Assembly: GCA_021495925.1 (NCBI GenBank)
Contig: JAKEKT010000001.1
Location: forward strand, 496,001-560,000
DNA length: 64,000 bases
Origin: Diplodia intermedia
Lineage: Eukaryota; Ascomycota; Dothideomycetes; Botryosphaeriales; Botryosphaeriaceae
Direction of reading: 5' to 3'
Part shown: one piece after another, positions 24,128 to 35,283 of the stretch
Layout of the letters: each line of letters opens with the position of its first letter
Numbering within the stretch: position 1 is the first letter of the stretch
The notes under the pieces: generated by a model
The model's database searches: none
What the model saw: the letters and a program-made list of their open reading frames with translations, nothing else
What the model was told of the DNA's origin: nothing
Made by a program: the position numbers and the translations under genes

Positions 24128-26338
24128 ATGGCCTCGCCCACCCCCGCCCTGCAGCGTCTGAACCAGACCCTCCACATCCTCGACCCCGCCGCGCGCCCCC
24201 AGGGCCTGCAGCTCTCCCTGGTCCACGGCCCCATCGACCCCCCTCTCCTCAACTTCACCATTGGCGAGCTGCTCGACTTCCAGGCCGAGAAGTATGGCGA
24301 CCGCGAGGCTCTTGTCGTGTCGTGGACCGGCACGCGCCGCACCTACGCCGAGCTGAAGGAGCGGAGCACACGGCTGGCCCGCGGCCTGCTCGCCATGGGC
24401 ATCAAGCCCGGAGACCGCGTCGCCATCATGGCCGGCAACTGCGAGGAGTACGTGGCGGTCTTCTTTGCCGCCGCAAAGGTTGGCGCCATCCTGGTCGTGC
24501 TCAACAACACGTACACGGCCACGGAGGCGACCTATGCGCTGAACCATTCCGGTGAGTTGGTTTGGAGGGTTTTGGTGTTGTACATCCGCTGTCGGCCTGA
24601 AGGCTTGGCCTGTGGATCCCGATGTCGCTGACCCAATCGCAGAGTGCAAGCTTTTGTTTATCCAGTCGAGGATTGGGCGCTACGACAACAGCGCCTTCGT
24701 CGAGCAATTGAGATCAGCGGAAGCGCGCCTGAAGACCCTGCCGTCCCTGGCCCACGTCGTTGCCCTGCGCGAGCAGATCCCCGAGTTTACCACTTACGAC
24801 AAGTTGATCGGCCTGGGTGACGTGATTTCTCCCTTCTACCTGGACCGCGTTAGCACCAGTCTCAACACCCACGATGTGTGCAACTTGCAGTTCACCAGTG
24901 GTTCTACCGGGAACCCCAAGGCAGCAATGCTCACTCACCAGTAAGTTCAACATGCGTCAGAAAAGTGGGCCCGGATGTTTTTGAAAAAGAACAAAGGAAA
25001 GGAAAAGGACTGACGGGATTGGATCAACAGCAACATCGTGAACAACTCCAGGTTCATTGGGGATCGAATGGCATTTACTTCCGAGGATGTTCTCGCATGC
25101 CCGCCCCCGCTCTTCCACTGCTTCGGACTGGTGCTTGGGCTTATGGCGTGCATCACGCATGGCAGCAAGATCGTCCTTCCAGGCGAGGTTTTCGACGCGG
25201 AGGCGACGTTGCGAGCCATTTCTGATGAGCAGTGCACCGCTTTGCACGGAGTCCCGGCCATGTTCGACTCGATCCTTTCACTTCCGCGTCCAGATGGCTT
25301 CGACTGCACGAAGCTGAGGACCGGCATCATCGCAGGCGCTCCGGTGCCCCGCCATCTCATGGAAGGTATTCTGGTCGAGTTGGGTATGACTGAATACACG
25401 AGCAGTTACGGTAAGTTGAGCGAAAAGCAGCTGTCAAGAAAAGGGGGGGAAAGGCCTCTTTATCTGCACCCTCCCGTGACTTTTTCCCACGCCCCCACTC
25501 TTATGCCGCACCGCGCACGATTACGTGGCTGCGGCGTTCGCAAGCGTGACCAGGTAGCTGATTGTGTAACGTCAAACCTACCAGGTCTCACTGAAGCCTC
25601 GCCTACCTGCTTCAACGCGCACACCTACGACACGGTGGACCGGCGGTTGACCACTGTCGGAACTGTCCTTCCGCATGCCCACTCGAAGATTGTCGACCGT
25701 GACAACCGCATCCTGCCGGTGGGCCAGCGCGGTGAGTTGTGCATGGCCGGCTACCAGTTGCAGCGCGGCTACTGGAACAACCCGGAGAAGACGGACGAAT
25801 GCATGATCCGCGACGAGCAGGGCATTCTGTGGCTGCATACCGGTGACGAGGCCGTCTTTGACGAAAACGGCTATTGCACCATTACCGGCAGGTTCAAGGA
25901 TATCATCATCAGGGGTAAGCGTCCCAATCAAATTTGTTTTCCCACCTACTACACGTCTACCTGCAGCCCCAATTAACACTTGCATCTTCTTTAGGTGGTG
26001 AGAACATATACCCTCTCGAGATCGAGGAGAGGCTAGTGGCACACCCCGCGATTGAGCGCGCCATCGTCGTGGGCCTGCGGCACACTAAGTACGGCGAGGT
26101 GGTCGGCGCCTTCCTGCAGCGCGTTGCCGGTCAGGAGCGGCTGTCGGACGACGCGGTGCGCGAGTGGACGCGGCAGCATCTTGGCCGGCACAAAGCCCCT
26201 GCACACATCTTCTGGTTGGGCGAGGATGGCGTCGACACCAACATTCCCATGACCGGCAGCGGCAAGATCAAGAAGTACGAGCTCAGGAAGTACGGCGATG
26301 AGCTCGTCGCTGCCAAGGGCGGCGAGCTGGTTGTGTGA
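24128..26338 (+). CDS. sidI: SidI-type acyl-CoA ligase (mevalonyl-CoA ligase-like)
   Basis: AMP-forming acyl-CoA synthetase. By analogy with Aspergillus SidI it would activate mevalonate to mevalonyl-CoA, the source of the anhydromevalonyl group for hydroxyornithine. Exons 24128-24551, 24643-24940, 25031-25410, 25585-25914 and 25995-26338 give 591 residues; all junctions are GT-AG and in frame. Motifs: FTSGSTGNPKAAMLTH (phosphate loop, near residue 225), SSYGLTEASP, LWLHTGDEAVFDENGY, GRFKDIIIRGGENIYP and the C-terminal lysine motif TGSGKIKKYELR. The N-terminus has RLNQTLHIL, close to a PTS2 peroxisomal signal (RL-x5-H/Q-L) but with Ile where His/Gln is expected. There is no PTS1. It shares a promoter with sidC. 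Another medium-chain acyl-CoA ligase is the main alternative; context favours SidI. Confidence 0.82.
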
Positions 26339-26861
26339 ACGCATTCAAGGGCGCCTTTATTTTCTACGAACCGCATATCCTTTAGACTTTTTTTGACGAA
26401 ACCGTTTGGCGTTGGGGTTGGAGGAAAAGCAAACTTGTACGTCGGAAGAAGGGGGAACCTTCGGATACCGACTTGGATTTCTATCGATATTTATTACCGA
26501 AATAGCCGTCAATCGCTCAGGCGTGGAGCTATCGTAAATGGCTATCTTTAATCGGTAATTCTCTGTCTGAGTCAAGTACGACGTATAGCCCGAAATCACT
26601 CGACAACCTTCTCCCGCCTTCGTATTCAAGCGAAATTCGTGGCAAGGCTTGCAGTGCAAAACTCTCACCAGATACAGAATTACCAGGAACCGGTCAACAC
26701 AATGATAACCCACGTTGAAGCTACAGACGCTTTTGATCGTTTTCGCATCAATGCTAACCACAAACAACATACAGAAAAGACTCAGGTATATATATACATG
26801 CAACATATGACAAAGGAGAAACTTGCTATGCACCGCTCACTCATCCCTTCGTTTCCACCAC
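26339..26861. other. Convergent 3' spacer between sidI and sidF
   Basis: These 523 AT-rich bp lie between two convergent stop codons. They probably hold both 3' untranslated regions. Frames found here are not convincing as genes. Confidence 0.6.
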
Positions 26862-28190
26862 TCACAGTCTTGCCAGCCGATCCAGACTCGGCGGCACGAT
26901 CTCCTCCCCATCCCACGCCAAGGGACACAGCTGGAAGAACTTCTCGCGGCTGCAGGCTACGAAGGCACTGCGCTTGTGTGGTAGGTCCACCAGGCGCATG
27001 ACGTGGAAGCCGTGGGCGAAGTCGTAGGCCAGCACGGTGCTGTTGACGTACTTGGGCTCGCCGACGAGCTGGGCGGTGCGCGGCTCGTCGAGGAACATGT
27101 AGTGCATGATGCCGCTCCACCAGGCGCTCACGCGGTGCGGGCCGCGGAAGCGCGTGTCGCCGACGAGCGAGTGGCGGCCGCGGTCGTAGTCGCCGGCGGG
27201 GTAATGGGCGCCCATGTGATCCTCCTTGGCCCAGTAGACCTCGTAGTAGGCGAAGAAGACGTCGTCGAAGCGGGCGAGGATGGTGAAGGTGTGCGGGTCG
27301 TCATGCAGCCGGCGCAGATACTCGCGGTGTTGGTCCAGCGTGCCCGTCTCGTTCCAGCCCTTGGCGACGCGCGGGTCATTCTGCCAGACGTGGAAGTAGT
27401 TGAGGTGCTCCGGGTTCGTGTAGTCCAGCGCCACCATGCTGAAGTGCTCGCCGAGGTGGGGGATGTACCGGCTGTACAACACGCTGCCCGGCGTCGGTTT
27501 CGCGGGGCGTACGATGCTCTGCGTGTGCCGCGGCGCCTCTGCAAACGACACTGTTACGGGAGCCTGCTGGAAAGGCACCGGCGGGAAGTGCGCCTCTACC
27601 TCGAGCGCCGCGTCGCCCAGCCAGATGGGCCGCGTGCCGACGGGCGAGGCAGCGCCCTGCCAGAAGGCGCCGGCGAAGAGGATATACTGGGCCGTCGGGG
27701 GAGGAAACTCGCCGGCGCGCGGGTGTTCGACCACCAGCCCGACCCGGCACAGCTCGCGAGCCAGATCCTGCCAGCCGGAGCCAGAAAGGACGAGCCGGAT
27801 GCTCTCGCGCTTGTGGTGCAGCGTCAGCAGAGCGTAGGCCGCCAGCCACACCTGGCCGACCGTCGGCCGCTGCTTTGCTGTCCAGCGCAGCGTGGTGAAG
27901 GGTGTGCGGCGGGAGCGCGCCCACGAGCTGTTGTTGGCGTCCGAGAGGTCGCTGGTGTCGTCGTGTTTGAGCTGTGACCACGTCAGGTCGTCCTTGTGCA
28001 GCAGCTGCGGCAGTGGGCGGCCATTGTCGGGCTTGCCGTTCCTGTGCGTGGGCTGGATGTGCAATTGCTCGACGCTGCCGTCGTGGCCGGCGACTGTGAT
28101 GGTGTAGGAGGTGAGCCATGGGTGCGGGAGCTTGAGCTCTAGCGGCAGCTGGAGCCGCGAGCTCGTCGGCGTTGGTTCGACTTGGGCCAT
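26862..28190 (-). CDS. sidF: SidF-type N5-hydroxyornithine transacylase with PTS1
   Basis: GNAT-fold acyltransferase of the IucB/AlcB/AcsD type (442 residues, no intron), expected to move an acyl group from CoA onto N5-hydroxyornithine. The N-terminal half (about 1-230) is the variable fungal domain. The C-terminal half carries the AlcB-like core: NYFHVWQNDPRVAKGWNE, then FAYYEVYWAKEDHMGAHY, DRGRHSLVGDTRFRGPHR and a KRSAFVACSREKFF end. The protein ends in Ala-Arg-Leu, a valid peroxisomal targeting signal type 1. In Aspergillus the anhydromevalonyl transferase SidF is peroxisomal while the acetyltransferase SidL is cytosolic, so the tail favours SidF. A perfect SreA-type site lies 286 bp upstream. 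It is convergent with sidI. Confidence 0.85.
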   Translation of the reverse strand: MAQVEPTPTSSRLQLPLELKLPHPWLTSYTITVAGHDGSVEQLHIQPTHRNGKPDNGRPLPQLLHKDDLTWSQLKHDDTSDLSDANNSSWARSRRTPFTTLRWTAKQRPTVGQVWLAAYALLTLHHKRESIRLVLSGSGWQDLARELCRVGLVVEHPRAGEFPPPTAQYILFAGAFWQGAASPVGTRPIWLGDAALEVEAHFPPVPFQQAPVTVSFAEAPRHTQSIVRPAKPTPGSVLYSRYIPHLGEHFSMVALDYTNPEHLNYFHVWQNDPRVAKGWNETGTLDQHREYLRRLHDDPHTFTILARFDDVFFAYYEVYWAKEDHMGAHYPAGDYDRGRHSLVGDTRFRGPHRVSAWWSGIMHYMFLDEPRTAQLVGEPKYVNSTVLAYDFAHGFHVMRLVDLPHKRSAFVACSREKFFQLCPLAWDGEEIVPPSLDRLARL

Positions 28191-28989
28191 GGTCGCTGCG
28201 AGGAACTACGGACAGAAGGCAAGAACGACTTGGGGACTCGGGAAGGGAGGAAGAACAACTATCAGACGATACGACTGTCCAACCCCAAGCACAACAGTAG
28301 CATCTGTCCGTCACTGACTTTTGGGCCGACCATCACAGCCAGCAGCGTCCAAGCTCCCTGCGTGCCGGCTGGGCGGGCAGCGAGTCGCGCTGATGCCAAG
28401 TCCGTCCGCGGTCTCCGCCGCCTGCACCCCCGGCGATCTTCCCCTAAATGCCGCGGATCGCATGCCCTGATTAGATTATCTGATTACCCGCGCCACTCAG
28501 CGCCCACTCCACTGCTCCACAGTCGGCTGCTGGAATGCTTCCAAGAAAAGACCTTGTCCCTCCCCACGGAAAGACCATTTTGCTAAGCGACCTTACAGCC
28601 GGCGGGGGCCCTCGGCATCTCGGAGCACCGCACCGCACCGCACCGCATCTTCCCTCTTGCTTTGCCCCAGTGCGGCGCAGATGCTGTGGGTTTGGTTTGG
28701 TCCCTTTCTTCATGCAAGCAGGCCGTTGGTTTTCCTTGCTGCTCGGTGGCGCTTCAGGGCTTCTGTAGCCCACGAGTCGTCAATCGATCCTCGGAGATAA
28801 GCGGAAGACAGCATCGGTCAAAGTGATCGTGGCCGAGGACAACAGCAACACTACGCGCCGATCCTGCCCCCGACCATCCCAAGTCCATGTTTGCTATCCA
28901 GGTGGAGAAGCATCAGAGGATCTTTGAATCTGGTTCATGGATCCATCTCCACACATGGCTGCCTGTGTATCCGCCCATCTCCTGAATAC
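28191..28989. promoter_or_regulatory. sidF promoter region up to the transposon
   Basis: This 799-bp unique sequence has one perfect ATCWGATAA site (28476-28484, minus), a run of four ACCGC pentamers near 28,626-28,645 and an AGATAAG near 28,794. It ends at the left target-site duplication of the copia insertion. It shows no RIP mutation right up to the border. Confidence 0.65.
28476..28484 (-). promoter_or_regulatory. SreA-type site ATCAGATAA
   Basis: Perfect ATCWGATAA match on the minus strand (TTATCTGAT on plus), 286 bp upstream of the sidF start codon and in the same orientation as that gene. Confidence 0.7.
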
Positions 28990-28994
28990 GGAAT
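28990..28994. repeat. Target-site duplication GGAAT of the copia element
   Basis: GGAAT directly precedes the 5' LTR here and directly follows the 3' LTR at 52060-52064. It proves that 28995-52059 entered as one insertion, with the other elements arriving later inside it. Confidence 0.92.
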
Positions 28995-29142
28995 TGTTGG
29001 AATATGAGCGTTTGCAGCAGTAGATAGCTTAGTCAGCGAGGAGCAGGATATATAAGCGACCCCCGGGGTAGCCCCCTATCGCTTCTTATACCTCACCTCT
29101 AATAGGTGTATGAATACATTCTTATTTATTTAAATTCTAATA
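28995..29142 (+). repeat. 5' LTR of the copia element
   Basis: It is 148 bp, the same length as the 3' LTR. It has a TATATAA box at 29049-29055 followed by a GACCCCCGGGG stretch. It differs from the right LTR at 12 positions, all C-to-T or G-to-A; most lie in the last 60 bp at CpA/TpG steps. The outer 85 bp are almost clean, so the RIP border falls inside this LTR. Confidence 0.92.
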
Positions 29143-32100
29143 GTTATAAGCCCGGCCGCGTAGTAGATACTTTCTACCGTCTAGCGCACTCTTCTAAGAT
29201 ACTATTTATACTATTATCGTCGTTCTAAAGACATCTAGACGGCATACGGTCGCGAAGTAAAGTTACTACGTTTTAGGCCTTAATATCTCTCGTAATACTA
29301 ATTTATTAACTATAGCGCTTAAAGCATCTACTTATAGATCTATATATTTAAAGAAGCCGCTTCTAGCTAGCGTAATATTATCTATACGCTATAGTAGCGC
29401 CGTACTATCTACTAGTACGCTCTAGTCTATCTACGACCTACTAATTCTTTAACTCGACGAGACGGTTCGCCGTAATACTAACTCTAGTAGAGCTAATTAC
29501 TATCTAGTATTATCTATTATATCGTTTAGTAGTACGTCGTCTAAGCCCGTTATAGTGCTTAAGACGAGAGAAGACTAGAATAGCTAGTAGTATATTATTC
29601 GCTTACGAGTAAAGAAGGCGGCGATCTTCTAGTATATTAACTCGTCTAAAGAGAGTCGCTCTAAATAACTCTAGATGTCTAAATAGCCTCGTCTATAAGA
29701 AGATAAGAACGAGAAGAACCTAGAATAACGTCGCGAGAAGTATAAGTACGCTAGAAAGAAGTATAAACGGCTAGAAAAGAAAATAAACGACCTTTTATCG
29801 CTTATTAAGAATTTAGTATCGAGATATCTATTATCTCTATTAGAACGTCTTAGCGACTCTTATCTATATACGCTTCTACGCGCGCTTTAAACGCGTATAA
29901 AATCTAATAATATAACGTAGTAGAAGATTCTTCTAAATAATCTTAAGAATCTTCTTAAGTCTTCTTATAACCGCGACATCTTTAAATAGATAGAAAGCTA
30001 GAAGTTCTTTATTATAAAGACTAAAGCGATTAATCTACTCGATATTTAAGAAGTAAGAGATATTTAAATATTTTTATAACCTCTTAGAGATTACGATCTA
30101 GCGTATAGTACTATAATTCTTAAGAAGATTCGCCGCGGCAATAATAAGATAACGATTAATAACGTTATAAGTAACTTTTATAGTTACTACTTCGCTATTA
30201 ACTCTATAGCCTTATAAGATATTCTAAGAAGTAAGAGGCGTAATACCTTCTCTACGTTACTTCGCGGTTAATACTAGAAGAAGTTACTCTCGTATATCTA
30301 CGATAGAAACTATAGAAACCTAGCGATCTATTAGTATCTAAACTTTAAGATATCGAATAAGCCTTCTAACTAAACCTTTAATAAGAAGGTTTAGAAGCGC
30401 GTTAATAAGTAGTTAAGAAAGAACCTCTTACTAAAGAAGACGCTTAAAGATACTATTAGTAAGTATAATAAGAAGTATAATAATAATAATAAGAATAAGA
30501 ATAAGAAAAGAAACGATAAGTAGTATAATAATAATAATTATACGTCTATTACTTTATTCGTCGTTACGATAGTAAACGCTACTAAAGAACTTCTAATCTT
30601 ATTTATTACTAGATATAAGAGTTTTACTATCTTAGAACGCTTCTAGCTTATTAATACTAGATCTACGTATTACGTGTGTAATCGCTTTATAAAGAAGCGA
30701 TATACGAAGAAGAGAAACGCTAGTCTAGATAACTTTATAATCTATAATAATAATAGACTTTTAATTAAGTCGTTTAGTAACGTTATTATTAATATAAAAA
30801 GAGATAAAAAGCTAAAGATTATTACTCTTAGAAACGTCGTCTATATTCTAATATTTATAGCGAACCTTCTCTCTATTATTAAGATAGAAGAGAAGAACGT
30901 TTATATTAATATAAATAAACGCTACTTATATAATAAGAAGAATAATAGCTCTATATACGATCTTATCTATATAAAAGATTAATTCTTCGTTAAATATATA
31001 AAAGTATAACCGATAGTAATTACGGCTAGTATTACTACTTATAATCTATCTTCTTCGTAATAGCACGATATCTTTATCTATATAAATAATAACGTTATTT
31101 AGACCTTATCGAATATAGTTAAAGAAGTAGTACTTATTAAGAATCTAATACCCGTATACTACGACGTTTACGCTCGTAGTAAGGCTTACTAGCTAATTAC
31201 GCGATTCTCTAGGCACGAGAAGAAGTCGATCGAACTATTCTTTAGAGTATCGATAGACCTTATTTAGATAAATTCTATATATAACTAGTACTAGTAGATT
31301 ATCTATCTAGAGTACGTAGCTACTAACTATATATTTATAGAGACTTATCTAAATAAGTATAAGTATAATCGTATTATACTAAATATACTATTACTTATTC
31401 GTAATCGCTTAAACCGGAGAATCGTCTTTCTATAATCTAACGATAAGAGGATATTTAATAACCTATTTAGAAAGAACCTTTAATAACGAGATATTATCTA
31501 GAAGGTTATCTTATTATATACGTTAGTCTAAAACGGCTATATAGAGCGATTAAGATATTTACTTATTATAAAAGCGCGCGCGCTTCGCGTTACGGCGAAT
31601 CTATCTAACCCGCTCTAGTCTAAAGCATTTAAAGCGGCGGCGTATATCTTAAATAGAACCTTTATAAAGCGATATAATTAGATTACCTCTTTTAAACTAG
31701 TTTATACGAAGAAGTCTAACGTCGCTTATCTACGTATTTATAGCTATAAGGTCTACGCGCTTAATAAGCTTATTTCTCGTAGTAATAAGCTATAAGAGCG
31801 TGTTCTTATTAGCTACCTTATAGACTATAATTTTACTAATATCTATCGTATCTAGTATCTACTAGATTTAAAGGTTATTCGCACGAGAGACGTTACTTTT
31901 AATAAATTTATTAGATACTTCTAGAATAACTCTAATACCTTCTAGTATCTTATAGATATCGACGAGAAACTAGATAAGATTATACCGCGTATTTATTTAG
32001 ACTCTAAGAATCTTATAAGTAGTAACGAGAAGTCTATTCGTCGGCCTTATATAAATAAGAATCTTAATACTAACTAGACCTCTACTTCTCGTACGCTTTA

Positions 32101-33724
32101 CTAAGTATCTAAAGAAGAACCCTCTACGCCTTCTAATAAGAAAGTAGACGTAGAGTAGAATCTATCTACGTCGATATCTTTAATAAAAACTTCTAAACTC
32201 GACTACTAGAAGAACTTCGCTTTAGTATTATAGTTACTTATTTAATAATAATACTAGTAGTAGTAGTAGAACCCCGTAGTCTTACTAGATCGCCGGGGCC
32301 GCCTACTATCTATCTAATATAATATTAAACCTATGCTAGAAGCCGCGCGCGGTAATAGAACTTCGCGCGTAGATATTATAAACGCGAACGTTAATAAAGC
32401 GAACGTTATTAAAGATAAGAGAACGAGAAGACGTCGCTAGACGTATATTATAATAGTAAATAATAGCGCTAAATATAACGTTAACTACTACTTCTTATTT
32501 ACGGCGGCTATCGATCTAATTAGATATATTCTATAGTAGCTCTACGTAGCTACGCCGTAGCTACTAAGAAAGTATAAGAATGTCTAGAAACGAAAGAATA
32601 TAGTACTAAGCATCGACGCTAGGCCTAATTTCGTTAAATCCGACGTGGCACATGCTAAAACTAAACTAAATTCGAAAGAAATAATAACCCTCTTAATACG
32701 AGTAGAAGACTTCGCGAAGCTTCGCCGTAGTAGTCGTAGCCTTTAATAAAACTTATTAATAGACGGTATAAGATACTTACTAGTAGCCCTTACCGCTAAC
32801 TACTATATAATAATATTAGATCTTTAGCTAGAAAGTCTTATAGAAGAAGAGCTCTATCTAAAGTACTACTCGAAGTAGTAGTTACCGCGTATTTATCGCG
32901 ATAATCTTCTACTAGAACCTCGCTAGTATAACGACGTTTATAAGTATTCTCTCGCCTCGTTTCTTTACTAGACGATTAAGTAAGAATTAAACGAGCTAGA
33001 AGATAAGAGAATATAGAATATCGTGTCTACGGCTAAGATACGAAGACTTAATAAGAAGATTATACCTCTATAGTAGGTCTTTAAATATAAGTTTAACGAG
33101 TATAGATATTTAGTAAAGATAAAGGCGCGTATCTACGTACGAGGTAATCTTTAATTCTTATATTATAATACCTTCGCGGCGACGCTAGCCTTTAGAATCT
33201 TTAGAATACTTATTATAATAATCTATACGTTCGATCTTAAAATAAGATAATACGACGTCGTTAATATCTTTTCTTATATATCGCTATCTAATACTATCTT
33301 TATTAAACCCTCTAAAGAAATAAGGTTATCTTTAGACCTTATTCTTAAGCTTAATTAAGTACTATACGGTCTAAAGAAGTTATTCGTCTTATAGTAAAAG
33401 TACTTCTACTAGACTCTAGAGAACCTTAGACTAGAGATAGTACTAGATACTCTATATCTTTATATAAATAGTTATCTATTTATATTCTTCTTCGTAAATA
33501 ACGTTATTCTCGCGTTTTACGTACGCGATAAGGCCTTCGTAAACGCATTCTAAGAAGATCTATTTAAGCGCTATAAGATATAAGTAATAGATAAGGTTTA
33601 ATAGTTTCTCGCTCTACGCGTTATTCGTAATAGATAGTTTAAACTACTATAGCTCTCTTAGAAGTTATATATTAATAACCTCGTTACGCGGTATAATCTT
33701 ATTCTTATAGGGCGTACTACTATC
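29143..33724 (+). pseudogene. Copia gag-pol relic, left part
   Basis: The internal region follows the 5' LTR and is broken by many stops. A Lys/Asn-rich gag-like part lies near 29,700-30,550. The protease region near 30,640-30,980 keeps one open stretch (30674-30982) with the LRNVVYI and ANLLSI pattern typical of copia pre-integrase regions; the presumed catalytic Asp reads Asn. Reverse transcriptase begins near 33,050, and its metal-binding box near 33,485-33,510 reads FVNN. The frame is cut by the gypsy insertion at 33725 and resumes at 50650. No intact domain remains. Confidence 0.85.
33720..33724. repeat. Target-site duplication CTATC of gypsy-1
   Basis: CTATC precedes gypsy-1 here and follows it at 50645-50649. 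The two halves of the copia relic join at this point. Confidence 0.9.
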
Positions 33725-34510
33725 TATAACGGTAGGCTTCTTTTACTAAGCTTCGAAGTCGCTTAGTAGATAGATTAAACCGAAGGTTTTACCTTAAAGA
33801 GACAAGAGGGGGATAATAATAATTAGATAGAAAAATATTACGTGATTATACGATGCATAGTAAGCCGATTATCTTTAAATTAATAAGGTTTAAATTAGAA
33901 CTTTAAGTTAACTACGAAGGGTTAAGATGCTAGCTAAGAGAGTATATTTATATATCGTAGGTAAGCTAGTTATAATTTAGTATGTTCTTTCTTAAGAATA
34001 GCATTATTTAATACTATTTATTAAGGGCATTATAAGGTGTGTCCTTAGTAGAGAATACTAGTAGGTCGTATATAACCTCGGTGCTTCGAATAGTTTTTAA
34101 GATTTCGACTTTCGACTTCTATCGCTACTAAGCGGTTATAATAACCGCCTTACTTACGTTCGTACCTTCGCGTCCATTTTCTACTTTCTAAATCCCGCAT
34201 TTCTTACGGGACTATAATTCGACTAGATTATCGAGTCTCTACGGCCCTACTTTCCGCGCGGTCTTTTTATTACGTATAGTCTTTCGTTCTTCTTAGGTCT
34301 CTTATAGGCGTTCTTCTCGTGCGGGCTTTAGCTACTATCTAAGCTTAGTTCCGTAGGCGCTAAGTTTCTCTACGCCCGTTCTTTTCGTGCGGGATTTCTA
34401 TCTATGCGGCTCTACCGTTCGTAGGGCTTATTAGTTCTTATAGTGCTTTCTCCCGTACGGGCTTTTAGCCCTTAGAGTTATAAAGCTCTTATGCTCTAGG
34501 GTTCGTAATA
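33725..34510 (-). repeat. 3' LTR of gypsy-1
   Basis: 786 bp, with plus-strand ends TATAACGG and TTCGTAATA. The canonical TG/CA ends read TA/TA because RIP turned both dinucleotides into TpA. It matches the split right LTR in length and sequence. Confidence 0.9.
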
Positions 34511-34523
34511 CTACCCCCTATCT
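34511..34523 (-). other. Polypurine tract of gypsy-1
   Basis: Read on the minus strand this is AGATAGGGGGTAG, directly inside the 3' LTR. The same tract adjoins the 3' LTR of gypsy-2, which fixes the orientation of both elements. Confidence 0.75.
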
Positions 34524-34607
34524 TAAGAATCTTCGACCCGAAGATTTACTAGTTATATATATCTTTCGTCGTTTTAGTAGTTTCTTTTCTTTTCGTAAGT
34601 CTTCGTT

Positions 34608-35283
34608 ATGCCTTCTAAGAAACGTTCTACTTCTAATTTCGCTACTAACTTACGGCCTCGTAAGGTAAACCGTATTACTCTTCGCCGTTAGAAGTTATTA
34701 GACGAGATTTTTCTTCGTAGGGTCGAGATAATTTTCTATACGAATTACTTATTATACGAGTCTAAGTACGTAGTATTATAGAAGAATCCTTCTATCTATA
34801 CTATATATCTAGATGCTCGTCGCACTAGCTATAATATAACTACGCGGGGTGTTTTTCGTCGTAAGTATTTCTTTAGATCTTTTTACGTTACTAACCGGTT
34901 ATAGTAAATTTTCTAGATCGCGAGTAGGCTCGCCTTACTATAGAGAAGAATATTATTCTAGAGAAGCTTCTTCGTTTACGAAAATAGTAGCGCTTTCTTT
35001 AGTCTCGTCGTTTTTAAATAATCCGCGAGAGTTTTAAGTCTTTAGAGAAACTAGAGCGTGCCGAGGCTATCGTATCTTTAAGAAATTTAGTTAACTCTAA
35101 GAATGCTAAGAAGAAGCGATCGCTAAAGCGTTTACGTGGCGATTTCTTAGCTAATATCGATATAGGTTCTACTAGCTCTTTAGGTTCTACTACGCCGCCG
35201 AAGTCGTTCGAGCCGGTTAACCGGGCGCGGGCTATATCTTCGTTCGATTTCGAGGCCTTTCTCTTAAGCGAGGTACCGGTATA
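34608..35283 (+). pseudogene. Antisense extra ORF relic in gypsy-1
   Basis: Between the chromodomain end of pol and the 3' LTR, the strand opposite to pol starts MPSKKRSTSN at 34608 and continues as a basic, Lys/Arg-rich frame with few stops (one open piece is 34849-35037). Gypsy-2 has a matching antisense frame at about 48,800-49,440, so it is a family trait. I do not recognise the product. Confidence 0.5.

Noticed and set aside
28626..28645. ACCGC pentamer run as a CRISPR-like or regulatory array
   Set aside because: Only four tandem copies without spacers, in a eukaryotic promoter; a simple microsatellite is enough to explain it.
30674..30982. Short open frame in the AT-rich island as a host gene
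   Set aside because: Its sequence fits the protease to pre-integrase region of copia pol, and the flanking frames are broken relics of the same polyprotein.
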